64,000 nt of DNA from Auriscalpium vulgare (taxonomy: Eukaryota; Basidiomycota; Agaricomycetes; Russulales; Auriscalpiaceae): NCBI GenBank assembly GCA_019915015.1, contig JAHBBC010000006.1, forward strand, positions 1,116,001 through 1,180,000, in the 5' to 3' direction. A program made the translations under genes and the position numbers. Under the pieces are notes generated by a model. It was not told the DNA's origin and did no database searches. It saw nothing but the letters and a program-made list of their open reading frames with translations. Position 1 is the first letter of the stretch, and the number at the start of each line of letters is the position of its first letter. Shown in pieces: positions 25,494-35,921 of the stretch.

Positions 25494-27348
25494 AGTGAAT
25501 GTCTGCAGAGCTTGACGCAGGGAGAGCGGTCAAGAAGCTGGCCAGGACCGAGCAGGCGAGCAGGCAACACGAGGATGCGAAAGCCTGGGGAACCATCGCT
25601 CGAGAAGTCGCCGCCTTTTGTTCAGTAAAAATTCTGCGGGCTCTGTAGCGGCGGCATTGCGCCAGAAGTCGAAGCACTGGCGCAATGCCTTCCCCTGGAG
25701 GACTGGGCCTTTGGTGGGGCGGAGATCCATCGAGAATGTTGCCCATATGGACAGGTACGCTCCAGTAGAAAGAACCTTCACCAAAGTACGCTACCCCTGC
25801 TACCCCTTCACAGGCGCAGATAGGTAGATCCGGGAACCAATTTTCCAGTGCGCGCGCGAGGAAGAATGATGCAATATATGAGTGAGGTAGCAGCCCAGTG
25901 TGTATAATTTCCGGTGTTGATGGATACCAAGCATATTTCGGATAGAACGAGGCTCCGTAAGGCTACCCCGAGGCACATACAGGAACGTGAAGGGGAAATA
26001 TTCAGAGCAGCTTCGCAGTCCATCGACAGATCGTACTCACAGCCGAAGCGTTCCTGCGAGGGTTCCGTGTGATCCACCACCCGCGCCAATTTTGCCCCGC
26101 GATGGCGCAAGCGCCTTCTCGACTCTTCTCGACCTAGGACAAGTACTTGAAGCTTGAAGGCCAGAACCAAGCGGCAAGAATGCACGCCGGCATAGATGGG
26201 CCGTACCTGGGATAATCAACACAATATAGGCCATGCGTCGCTGTGGTTAGCCACGACCGTTCGATAGAAAGCTGCGTACTTTGATGCACGGTAGTCGTGG
26301 GGAACGACTGTGCTAGGAACCTGACCTTGGCATGAAACATGAGCATCATTACTCTGAGACAGGCAAGCACCTGCAGGAATTGCGCGATCCGAGTCGGCGC
26401 GACTCGAGGAAGGGTCTAGGAAGGGCAACTTGGAGTGTGAAGCTTGAAGGTGATGCAGTAGCCTCTCCCGAGACACCTTTTCCCCGACGGCGAGAGGCAA
26501 TTCCGCCTCAGCCAACCCTATTCTCTTTCGCCGAGGATTATCGTGCTCGCTGGGCGAGCTGGCACAAGGCCAATATTCTGGCCAGCAGAAGACGCCATCC
26601 CGGCCCGGAGCTTACGTCGTCCGGGGTTGCCAGGCATTCGTTGCAACAACGTTGCAACTTGAAGCGGCGATGCGATCATAGGGAGAACGTAGAAATGAAT
26701 AATATGCCAGCCCGCGCGAGAGAGGTCCTGTCGGAAAGCCACGTGTCCCGCCGGTTCGGCTCCGAGCCCGCTTGTCCAGGCCAAGACTCCGAGTCCACGC
26801 TCGCATATCACACCAAATTAGCACCGCAGGCCGGTTGCCGCAGGGGCTGTACTAACACTTCGATGCATGATCGAGGCTGGCCAGTGCAACGAACCGCTAA
26901 GTTGGAGAGGCGCACAAAGAAGCACTTAGAGTGTGACTGAAGACCTTGGAAGGTGGCGGGCGAGGTAATGCATGACACGGATTCCTACTACGACAAAGCC
27001 TCAGCCGACATGCGCGCTACGCTAGCCTACGCTACCCCAGACCAGAGGAGGAAACGACACCGATGACCTGGGGCAGCAACTGTCAGTACAGCGTCGCGAT
27101 AAAAGGTTGACGACGTAGCGGAGAGGCTCACGAATGGAGTTGGCATCCAATGGAAGAGCCAGAGAAATGAGCTACCTTGTAGCCAAGAAACGACAGTGTT
27201 TTCTCCGCAGCTATCAACGAACGTTGTGTGATCACGCCTGGCGAAGGCCTTCGTCATGCATCTAGGGTCTCAGTAATAATTTTAACCAACAGGTAATCAG
27301 CGATCATAAGCGAAGGCGGTTATAGATTCAATGGCTGAGAAGGCTCTT
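25494..27348. other. Gene-poor spacer upstream of OPT transporter
   Basis: This 1.9 kb spacer contains the OPT promoter and the 3' flank of the SDR gene. A 202-codon frame at 26332-26940 (+) has no recognisable domain and an Arg/His-rich composition like translated non-coding DNA. No tRNA or mobile element recognised. Confidence 0.5.
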
Positions 27349-28487
27349 TTACGTCTTCGTCTCCTGCTCGAAGTACTCCCACAGCTTCTGGCCCAACTCG
27401 GGATCGTTGGCCTCAGGACGGCACTCGCCTACGCGCGCCCATGGAATGAGGTACTATATTCACGTCAGTGCACGGTACCAACAGGTGCTTGGGTGCGAAC
27501 ACACCTTGCCGTTGAGATCGACAGTCTCCGACGATGTGCCGGCCCATAGTTGCGTGATCGCTCCATACGGTGCGGGGTACAGCATCAACTGCTGAGCGGA
27601 TGAACAAGACGAGATCATTGGTAGGATGGCAACTACAAACATTGAGGATGTAGCGGCCAATCGAAGACACGTTCCGCTGCAGATCGGTCCTGATATTCCC
27701 CGGGTTGACTGCTGTCACGACGATGTTCTTCGCTCCATACCGGCGGCCGAGCTCTCTTGCGAACACGACATTGGCCTGCACGCTTGCGTCAGCGAGTCAC
27801 CAACGTCAAAAATGCGGAAGAACCTACAAATTTGCTCTGAGAATACAGGTCAAAAGACGATACCTTGTCGCGTTCGGGGCCGGGTACGAATGTCTCCCAG
27901 TTAATGGTGTACAGGTACGCGGCCGAAGAGGACGTCACAACGACGCGAGCTTTGCCGTCTGGGGAGGTGTGGGTGGCAACTTCAAGTGCGGGGAGGAGCA
28001 GGCTAGTGAAGAGGTAGTGCCCAACGACATTTGTGCCCCATTGGAGGTCGTAGCCGTCGGTCGTCAGCTCCTTGTGGTCGGGCCACATCACACCGCTGAT
28101 CGTCGCTCGTCAGAAGGTGCCGAGCGCATATAAGTCGACAACAAACCCGTTGTCAAACAATATGTGCAGCTCCTTCTCCTTGCTCAAAAACTCCGCCGCC
28201 GCCTTGCGAATTTTTGCTTTGCTCGCCAGGTCGAGCTCGAGAAAAGTAGCAGACTTCCCTGTCTGCTTCTCCAGGTCGTTGATTGCCTCCTCCGCCTTCC
28301 TCCGCGAGCGCGCCGCGAGATACACCTTGGCGTTGTGGGTGAGCAGCGCTTTCACGGTCTCCTTCCCGATGCCCGTGTTCCCGCCCGTCACCACGACTAC
28401 ACGACCGGTCAGGTCAGGGATCTGGTCCACAGACCATTTCGACTTTGGCGGGAAGTACTGGTCGAGGAGGCTCCAGTACTGGCCCAT
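27349..28487 (-). CDS. Short-chain dehydrogenase/reductase (retinol dehydrogenase/WWOX-like)
   Basis: This is an NAD(P)-dependent oxidoreductase of the classical SDR superfamily. From MGQYWSLLDQYFPPKSKWSV the chain enters the Rossmann fold with GRVVVVTGGNTGIGKETVKA (TGxxxGIG) and LAARSRRKAEEAIND, an arginine pattern that suggests NADPH. FLELDLASKAKIRKAA follows, then LHILFDNGGVMWP in place of the usual NNAG. The catalytic Ser is in ARVVVTSSSAAYLY and the YxxxK pair in SFDLYSQSKFANVVFARELG. The end is IPWARVGECRPEANDPELGQ and KLWEYFEQETKT. About five exons. An in-frame ATG three codons upstream (28496) is an alternative start. Fungal members of this subgroup have varied, mostly unknown substrates. 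Confidence 0.88.
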
Positions 28488-28853
28488 TATTTGCAAGGAC
28501 GCGGGGGAAGGAAGAGGACAGTGACATGTGTCCGCATGTGAGCAGTTATATAGCTTCCGGCGGGATCGCGCAGGTGAAAACCGTCCTTGCCGGCGGAATG
28601 CCTACCTTCCGCGCAAGTCATAGAATATTCCTGCGAGAGGACAGCTGGCTGTAGGCCGGCGTGAGCGCCGAGCTGCGAGAATCGGCCCTGAGTTGGTGCG
28701 GCGAAGAACTTGTCGTGGCCGAGTCGGAAATCTGGACGCATTTGTCAGCGGCGACAGCCGAAGTCCAAATCGGTGAAGCCGCCTCCATGATCTCCGCGTC
28801 CTCTGCTCTGCCACTGCCAGTCTCTTCACCCTCGCCTTTCTGAGCCGTCCATT
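28488..28853. promoter_or_regulatory. Divergent promoter region, SDR and NEDD8 genes
   Basis: This 366-bp interval is bounded by the SDR start (minus strand) and the NEDD8 start (plus strand), so it must carry both promoters. No canonical TATA box stands out. Short open frames here are not credible genes. Confidence 0.4.
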
Positions 28854-29321
28854 ATGTTGATCAAAGTCAAGGTGTCATTTTATTGCCCTATTCAGATGAG
28901 ATAAGTTGCTCACCATCGCCCTCAGACCCTGACCGGCAAGGAGGTAAGCGCCACACCCACCTAGCATCCTTGTGTGCATTTCTAAGCACGAGGACGCGGT
29001 CCTTGCAGATTGAACTCGACATTGATCTTGACGATAAGGTGTGTACAGTGCATCCGCCCTTGATCTGCTCCACCAAACGCGTCCGGCGTCTGCAGATCAC
29101 TCGTATAAAGGAGAAGGTCGAGGAGCAGTCGGGCGTGCCACCGCCACAACAGCGTCTCATTTTCGGAGGGAGGCAAATGTACGTTTACACTTCTCCCCAC
29201 GGTTCTGGGATGTGCTGAGACGCTGTGCGAGTGTAGGCCAGACGACAAGACCGCGCGGGACTTCAACATCACCGCCGGCGCGGTGCTGCATCTCGTGCTT
29301 GCCCTCCGCGGCGGGAGATGA
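28854..29321 (+). CDS. RUB1: NEDD8/RUB1 ubiquitin-like modifier
   Basis: This small gene is easily missed because its exons are only about 18-110 nt. The ATG at 28854 starts MLIKVK; successive exons add [36 protein letters not shown] with LIFGGRQM, and [20 protein letters not shown] with LALRGGR. Joined, this is a complete 77-residue NEDD8 with the conserved LALRGG conjugation end and one residue (Arg) after the double glycine, to be removed by a Yuh1-type protease. NEDD8 is attached to cullins and activates SCF-type ubiquitin ligases. Donor and acceptor sites are canonical at all four introns of about 55-68 bp. Confidence 0.95.
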
Positions 29322-29511
29322 ACGCTTCTTGCCCAATGACCTACCAGGGGGATGTTGTCTTGATATAGAGAAGAGTATAAGGAGTAATGGGTCATGGCAC
29401 AGTCCCTCGCGCGTGCGTTGTTACATATGTTTCCAATCGGCACGTCTGCTCTTGCAAACCTATCCTGCACACGATCGCCGCGTGCGATTGAACCCCTGAT
29501 ATCATGGCACT

Positions 29512-30363
29512 CTACTCCATGCCGCCTACAATGTCCGCGCCAGGCAGGAGCCACCGGAACGTGATGCTGACCCTAACACCTCGTTCGACCCACTGCGCGC
29601 CGGTCCCCTCGCCCTCGCCCTCCACCCACTCCCCCACGCGCCCTTCGATTCCATGCGTCCAGCGATATCGCGCATCGCCCGACAGTACCAGCACGCTCCC
29701 CTCCGGCAGAAACACGTCCCACGCCCGCTCCCGCCCTGCTTCCGCGTCCGCCTCGTCCTCCCGCCGGAAGTTCATCACGCAGCCGCCGCCGAGGCTCACG
29801 CCGACAATGCCGTCGCCGAAGCGGCGCAGAAGGTCGACGTGCGGCGCGATGCCCTCGTCCGGGCGGTACAGGTTGACGATCGCCTGTCGCGCGCAGGGGG
29901 GCCCTCCGGAGGGCGGGGGGAAGAGCAGGCCGTGCGTCGCGGGCGGTAGGAGCGGGCGCAGGAGCGCGTCGACGTGCGCGAGGAGGGCGCGCAGGAATGG
30001 GGGGAGGCCGTCCGAGGTGCTCGCGGGATCGGCGTGTGCGCGCCCGAAGAGCATGGCTTGGTTTGCGTCAGGCTGCGTGAAAAACGTAGCCATGCACTGC
30101 TGGAAGACGCTTGTTGCGAGTTCAGGCGGGAGGCGCAGCGTGGGGTCGAAGTACAGCCCCGGGATGGGAGGTGCTGTGCGCTGTGCGATGGATGCAGGTG
30201 GTAGTAGGCTGTCGCGAACTGTAATGCTAGCAGGGGTTACAGCAGGAGATGGTTCCCCGGATTCATCAAAGAGGGAGTTTGGGGACATGGTGTCGTCGGA
30301 AGATGGCTCTGGAGGGAGGCTCGTCAGAACTGCGAGCTGAGGACGTGGGACAATGGCTGCCAT
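29512..30363 (-). CDS. AlkB-like Fe(II)/2-oxoglutarate dioxygenase
   Basis: This intronless gene encodes 283 residues. The double-stranded beta-helix core contains the iron ligands His175 and Asp177 in NLYRPDEGIAPHVDLLRRFG and His237 in DARYRWTHGI. The 2-oxoglutarate-binding arginine pattern is in GVRVSITFRW (Arg264, Arg270). VGVSLGGGCVMNFRR matches the strand seen in ALKBH8-type AlkB domains. AlkB proteins remove alkyl groups from DNA, RNA or sometimes protein side chains. The first 65 residues are disordered and Ser/Pro-rich. No RRM or methyltransferase domain is attached, so it is not a full ALKBH8. All catalytic residues are present; substrate is unknown. It converges with NEDD8, with 190 bp between stops. 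Confidence 0.86.
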   Translation of the reverse strand: MAAIVPRPQLAVLTSLPPEPSSDDTMSPNSLFDESGEPSPAVTPASITVRDSLLPPASIAQRTAPPIPGLYFDPTLRLPPELATSVFQQCMATFFTQPDANQAMLFGRAHADPASTSDGLPPFLRALLAHVDALLRPLLPPATHGLLFPPPSGGPPCARQAIVNLYRPDEGIAPHVDLLRRFGDGIVGVSLGGGCVMNFRREDEADAEAGRERAWDVFLPEGSVLVLSGDARYRWTHGIEGRVGEWVEGEGEGTGAQWVERGVRVSITFRWLLPGADIVGGME

Positions 30364-30618
30364 GATAGATCCTCAGACTGTCTTCGCTGAGATACGTTTC
30401 AAGAAGAAGTGGTTGAAGTCCGGTTGTGCCGTGATCGCATCATCGACGCGCCATCCCGCCGGGTCCTGCTGGCAGTCGCAAGATTATTGCCGCCTGCGTG
30501 GACCAGGAGACCCATATTCTAAGTAATACGGAGGGCAGAAGAGTACAAATCATTGGTATTGCTACACATTACGACCTCCCGCAACAGCGAGACTTGCAGT
30601 TGTGTTTTGTATACTGCA

Positions 30619-32983
30619 TCAGTTGGCACCTATGAACTGGTACAGAATGCGGCGGACAAAACCAGACAAATGCTGAGGGTCATTCTGGGCAACAAAGATC
30701 AGCACAAATGTCACTCGAGATAGAGATCGCTACATACCTGATATATGCTCTGCATCACACAAGAAAAACCCGAGTGAGATTATTCCACCATATGCAAAGC
30801 AAAAGACTCACCATGACCATGCCCATCCCGATCGCCGTCAACTGCACATCCCGTAAGACGTCGTAGATCGCGAGTGCGCAGTCATGCCACTCACCAGAGC
30901 CTCGCCATATTGCCCAGTCCGGAAGACAAGCCCCTTACCGCGCGCCATGATCCACACGCTCTCCAGGCCCTTCGGCAGCACATACATCGCGAGCTCGCCA
31001 CGGCGCCGCTTCGCCTCGACGAGCAGAGAGAGGCCCGAAAGCACGCCTCCGAGCCAGAACGATGGCCGCGACATGCACAGGTTAATCAGCCACAGCGGCG
31101 GCTTGAACGCGGACTTGGGAGAGGCGCGCAGCGCGGTCAGGAAGCGGTGCGTGTTCTGGTTTGCGCAGAAGAAGCCTGGGAGTGGTCGAGATCGTGTTCG
31201 TCAGTGCGCCTCCGTGAAAAACAGGTGAGGTGGGGCGCATACCCTGGTATATTATGACGAATACGCCGATGAACGCGGCGCTGCGCGTCGTGCCCCATCC
31301 CGCGCGTGCGAGCATCTTCATGGGCTCTTGCACGAAGCTTTTGCGCTTGAACAGGAGCATCGGGATGAGATGCAGGGCGCCATAGATCGGCACCATCCAC
31401 TTGAACACCGCGACGAAGCGGTCCAGCGGCACATCGGCGCACTTCTCGATTGACGGGTGCGTAGCGATACAAGGCGCGTATGTCAACGATAATGAAGCAG
31501 GCGTTGCGGCGCTCGCGAGTTTGTGTAGATGGGTGAGCTCGGTGCGGTTGATTGGTTTGACGTCCTGAAAAGCGCGTCCTGCCAGTCAGCACGCTGCACA
31601 CGCGTCAAAGGATCCAATAAGAAAAATATGGACTAAACTGTGCGGCGAAGAATCGTCTCGAGGTCGGACAATTCGAACGTTCCGGTGCGGAACAGGTCGT
31701 GATTCATCTTGACTGATTCCGCGGGTATCTTACCGGCGGTATTGATCCTGCAGAAAGTCAGGCATCTCACCGGCTGATGGGTATTGTGACAGCAACATAC
31801 CACGTCGCATATGCCCTTGGAAGCGTATCTTGTCGAAGCAAAAACCCGTACATAATTTGCCCGCACCTTGGGAAATATGAGCTCCAACGGAGATGATTAA
31901 TGAGAACACATACGCTAATGAAAAGAGGATAACATCCCCGTACGGTACCCGGAAGCCGTACTTCTCAGAGGACGCGTTGTATGAACCTTGCAAGCCACTG
32001 CCGGAGAGTAAGATAAAATGTCGCATAAGGGCAAGATTCGGACTCACCGGACAAAGAGCTGCTGCGCGATGGTAATCCTCCTGGACCGCTTCTCCCAGAG
32101 GATCGCCAGCCCACCTGCTGTCGCACCCGCGACAACCGCATGCCACCGCCGCGTCTTCTTGCGAATCATGCGCTGGTGCACCTGCGCGTTGGCAGATAGC
32201 CGCGCAGTGCGTTGCGCTGTCGGTGTTTCTGGGAGAAGCGTTTCCGGGGATCCGGGACGGCTGGGCGAGGGCGAATCGGCAATGGCGGATTCGCTCGGGG
32301 GCTCGAGCGGGAGGGAGGGAACACGTGAGGAGAGTGCGATGCCAAGGAGCTCCTTGAGTCGGGCAGGTAGAGGCGTGTTGACGGGGAACACAATTGGCAG
32401 GCTATTTAGTATCGAGCGGTAGATAGCTACGAATGAGCCTGCAAAAGGGTGAACTTTCATGGAACGATGAAAGACGCTAGGTGGGCATACCGAGCATGGC
32501 TCCGGCGCGGAAGGAGTCTGAGCCAAACAGGACATGCTGTATCAGCGATATTCGCGCTTTCCTATATGCCACTGTGAGCGGGCAAGAGATTTAGTTCGAC
32601 GCATTGCGTACCTGGGCACTCTCCGAATGCGAGCTAAGAGCAAGACGAGGTTCACGCCGGAACGTATTGTGAACGCGATAGCTGCAGCTCCTGATGATGC
32701 ACACCATCCTGTCAGCTTCGATTGTCAATCTCAACACCTTCGCATAGAACGTACGCAGCCCGCCTCGGGCACCATGCTCGAGACACTCCCAGACGTCGTT
32801 TATGTCGACTGCTGGCTCCCCACGGTCCCTCCACACCATCTTGCGCGCCTCGCGGAGGTGCTCCTCATAGTTGGCGAGGACGACAAGGTTCTCGAAGGAC
32901 GTCATGGCGCGACGGGGCGTGAAATGGAGGTATGAAGGCGTGCGCTGCAGTGCGGGGTCAGGCTTGGACTTTGGGGGAGCCAT
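30619..32983 (-). CDS. TMEM135-like multi-pass membrane protein
   Basis: The protein begins MAPPKSKPDPALQRTPSYLH and ends HLSGFVRRILYQFIGAN. It shows repeated hydrophobic or amphipathic segments: TFYAKVLRLTIEADRMVCII, FAGSFVAIYRSILNSLPIVF, TRRWHAVVAGATAGGLAILW, WMVPIYGALHLIPMLLFKRK, AAFIGVFVIIYQG and RPSFWLGGVLSGLSLLVEAK. These resemble the paired membrane hairpins of TMEM135, a peroxisome/mitochondria-associated protein of the Tim17-related group. A Pro/Ser-rich loop of about 60 residues (LPLEPPSESAIADSPSPSRP) sits mid-protein. YAPCIATHPSIEKCADVPLD resembles the cysteine-rich motif of the family. About eight to ten exons. Fungal homologues are conserved but largely uncharacterised; the family call rests on pattern memory. 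Confidence 0.68.
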
Positions 32984-33658
32984 CGGGCGTTAAGAGAGCA
33001 TGCAAGGAGCCGAAGCGGGGAGGGTTGTTGGCGGGATGAATGATGGAGGGAAGAAACGCAATATATATATATGAAATGGCCAGGCAATGGAGAGCACCCC
33101 AGAGCCGCTCTTCGGTTCATGGCCGCGGTCCGCGTCATGCATGAATCACGCGACAACGCGTCGACAGAGGCGCCCGCTGTTGGCAGGGTTGGCGTCCGGC
33201 ACAAGCACTTTGTCGGCGTTGCACTGGGTTGTTGTTGACTTTGCAGATGCACATTAGGCAAGTGTTTTTACACGGGAAGCTTCGTCTTAGCGCTGAAATT
33301 GTAGCGCGCATGCGGCATCATGATCCAACGCCATCATCAGCTCGCCTGACCGCGACCTGCTGCAGTCCGCATGCTCGCAATTCCAGACACGACACCACAA
33401 CGACACCACGCTCAATATCACATGCAGGCCATGGTACACACAAACTCTGTTATATTTGATCATGCACCTATCAGTAAATGAGTGGGAAGGGCACTGCAAA
33501 CAGGATCCGCGTCAGCAAGCAGGAAACCCCGGATGCAAAGCGAGAGAGAAGTTCAGTCTGTTATAATGATTCCGGATAGACGTTTATCCTCAATGACGAG
33601 TCTCCGTAGAGGGAGTCTTTTTGTCATCTCTAAAGCGAAGCAGGCCGAGATGCTCACA
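32984..33658. other. Intergenic region between eS12 3' end and TMEM135-like start
   Basis: No gene recognised in 675 bp. It contains the promoter of the TMEM135-like gene, including an AT dinucleotide run at 33061-33072, and the 3' flank of eS12. Confidence 0.5.
33061..33072. repeat. (AT)6 dinucleotide run
   Basis: Six AT units lie 78-89 bp upstream of the TMEM135-like ATG. On the minus strand this can act as a TATA element as well as a microsatellite. Confidence 0.6.
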
Positions 33659-34154
33659 TTAACGGGACTTGAAGTAGTCGTCGAGGACGTGACGGCCCTC
33701 CGACTCGGCACCGTACTCCTTCACGACCACGCACGAGCACCCGACGATCTTGCGGGGGTTGCCCTCCCGGTCGATCTTGCACAGTCCCGCCCACGTGCCG
33801 AGGACCTTCGCATCTCCGACCTTGATCAGAGGAATTTTGTGCGTCGCACACAGGGCCTCGATGAGCTTGATGTACTCGGCCTCCGTGCAGGTCTCGACGA
33901 GCACGCAGAGGTGGGCCTGGCGCCGATCCAAAGCCTTCGCGCACTCGCGGAGACCACGGGCAAGCCCGTCATGGACAAGGGCCGTCTTCAGAACTTGCTA
34001 GAGAACGGAACCAATCTGAGTCAAAGAAACTGAGCGAGTACTTTGCAACACGCACCTGAAGAGCGTCCTCAACAGAAAGCTTCCCCTTGGGTGCCTCGGC
34101 AACCTCCTCGACCTCGGGGGCTTCGACCTTGACTTCATCTCCTGCGTCAGACAT
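33659..34154 (-). CDS. RPS12: 40S ribosomal protein S12 (eS12)
   Basis: This small-subunit ribosomal protein is about 145 residues long with one or two introns. The acidic N terminus [20 protein letters not shown] leads into KLSVEDALQ, followed after the intron by [40 protein letters not shown] and [40 protein letters not shown] and [20 protein letters not shown] complete the L7Ae-like fold. The stop is TAA at 33659-33661. It is divergent from the Ski8-like gene, so the roughly 280 bp between them carry both promoters. Confidence 0.95.
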
Positions 34155-34438
34155 CCTGGAAGCACATTCTCAGTGTCACAGTAGCAAACACAGGCTGAAT
34201 AGTCTCACTTTTGGTGATAATACGAGAGTTAGGGCTACAGATGATGTCTTCGTCCGCTGTCGTCGATGTTAGAGAAAAATAGAGTTCGGCGTGCGGTAGG
34301 TTATAATGCAGTTCACGCTCCGCCGGCTATGTCCGGATAGTCCGTCGTATTGGCGCCGGCGACGCGCTTGGGCTACTCAACGACGTCGCGAACACAGCAG
34401 CAGCCCGATTATCAACATGGTTCGTGAAGCAGGCATGC

Positions 34439-35764
34439 ATGCGTCTCAGCGTACTGAACATGTGCCAGAGCTTGGCGTACTTGCACACCATTGACTGCGC
34501 AGAACGTACGGTCTCCCAATTCACGTTTCCCGACACTTCCTGACCGCGCGCTCTGCACCCTCAAGCCCACGGCGACGCGATCTGGGACATCGCATGGTCC
34601 GCAAAAGATGATGCTGCCATTTCCATCTCCGCGGATGGCGCGATCAAACGCTGGAACTCGACGTCCGGCCAGGTCCTGCGCAGCCTGCCCGCGCACACGC
34701 TCGGCCTCGTCTCGTTGTCTGTCTCGCCTGACGGCAGACACGCGTTGCATAATGGAATCGATGGCCTGACGAGCTTGTGGGATGTGGAGAGCGGGGAGGT
34801 GGTGGGAAGGCATGAGAGCTATGTGCGGAGCGGGTCAGAAGCGTCAGAACCAGGTATGTGCTTATTTGTGGCGGTCTATGTTACAGACGCGTAGTCTGGC
34901 AGTTGCAAAGGGTTGATCCATCCATGTAGCATGGTCAGTATCTTTGAACCCACGAGGGGGGACTTACGCGTCGACTGGTGGCTCTGGAAACGTCACCATC
35001 CACTCGGCCCTGCCAGAAACGTTTGGTCAACAACAAGCCGTGCTACAAAGCGGTCGTGGCAAGTTTGGCATGCGATGCAGTCATGTGAGTGCGATGTGTG
35101 GATATATGCGCTGCCATGTCACCTGCGGCACATATGCTGAGCGGTACCCAACTGCGTTTTGTAGAGTCCAGACGGCGCGCGTGTAGCACTGGCGGTAGAG
35201 ACGGGCCAAGTCTACATATTTGACTTGGAGTCCAATGCACTCACAGCAACATACACCTCACATGCCATGTCCGTGAGGTCACTAGCGTGGTCTCCTGATT
35301 CCCAGGTATGACGCATACAGCCTCACATTCTTTGCGCATGCATTGAAAAAACCTCGCAGCTCCTACTCTCCGCATCCGAGGACAAGAGGATCATCCTGCA
35401 CGACGTTCGCACGTCATCGTCAGGAAAGCCAGGGTCCGGCGTCGTCGCCTCGCTCACTGGCCACAGTTCTTGGGTCCTGAGCACGGAAATCTCCCCCGAC
35501 GGGCGTCTGGCATTGTCCGGGTGCGTATTTTCAAGTGGCGAATTTGCCAGCAATGATTGTCTGATCAATCTGTGCAGATCGGCAGATAAAACGGTGAAAG
35601 TATGGGACTTGGCTGCCCGTGCAGCTGTGTCAACAGTCCAAGAGACCGGAGAGGTGTGGAGCGTGTCGTGGCAGCCGTCGTCTGCAGCCGGTTCAGGCGC
35701 GGCTTTCGTCACCGGGGGAGAAGATGGGATAGTGCGCTGGTACAGAGCGGCTGGAACTGGCTGA
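34439..35764 (+). CDS. WD40 repeat protein, Ski8/WDR61-like
   Basis: This WD40 propeller resembles Ski8 (WDR61), a subunit of the Ski RNA-decay complex that also acts in meiotic recombination. The reading frame joins LAYLHTIDCAEP to HGDAIWDIAWSAKDDAAISI after the first intron. Repeats follow: SADGAIKRWNSTSGQVLRSL, PAHTLGLVSLSVSPDGRHAL, AWSVSLNPRGGTYASTGGSG, SPDGARVALAVETGQVYIFD, TSHAMSVRSLAWSPDSQ, LLLSASEDKRIILHDVRT, LTGHSSWVLSTEISPDGRLA and SADKTVKVWDLAARAAVSTV. The last blade is GEVWSVSWQPSSA...GGEDGIVRWYRAAGTG. The start is uncertain: ATG at 34439 or the in-frame ATG at 34460. The length of about 350 residues and seven-blade layout fit Ski8. Confidence 0.8.
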
Positions 35765-35921
35765 TCATGACGGACTATGTAGGCATGCCAGTCTCCGTGT
35801 ACGAATATACGAAGTTTATCTTGTGGGCATAAAATGTGTGAGCGATTATCAGACGAGAAATTGCTGTGGTAAAGTGTCCATGCGGCAGAGAAATGCGGTG
35901 TAACTCTAATCTTCGTGAAAA

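Noticed and set aside
26332..26940. Plus-strand open frame of 202 codons in the OPT-SDR spacer
   Set aside because: Composition is Arg/His/Ser-rich without conserved motifs or hydrophobic core, as expected of translated non-coding DNA.
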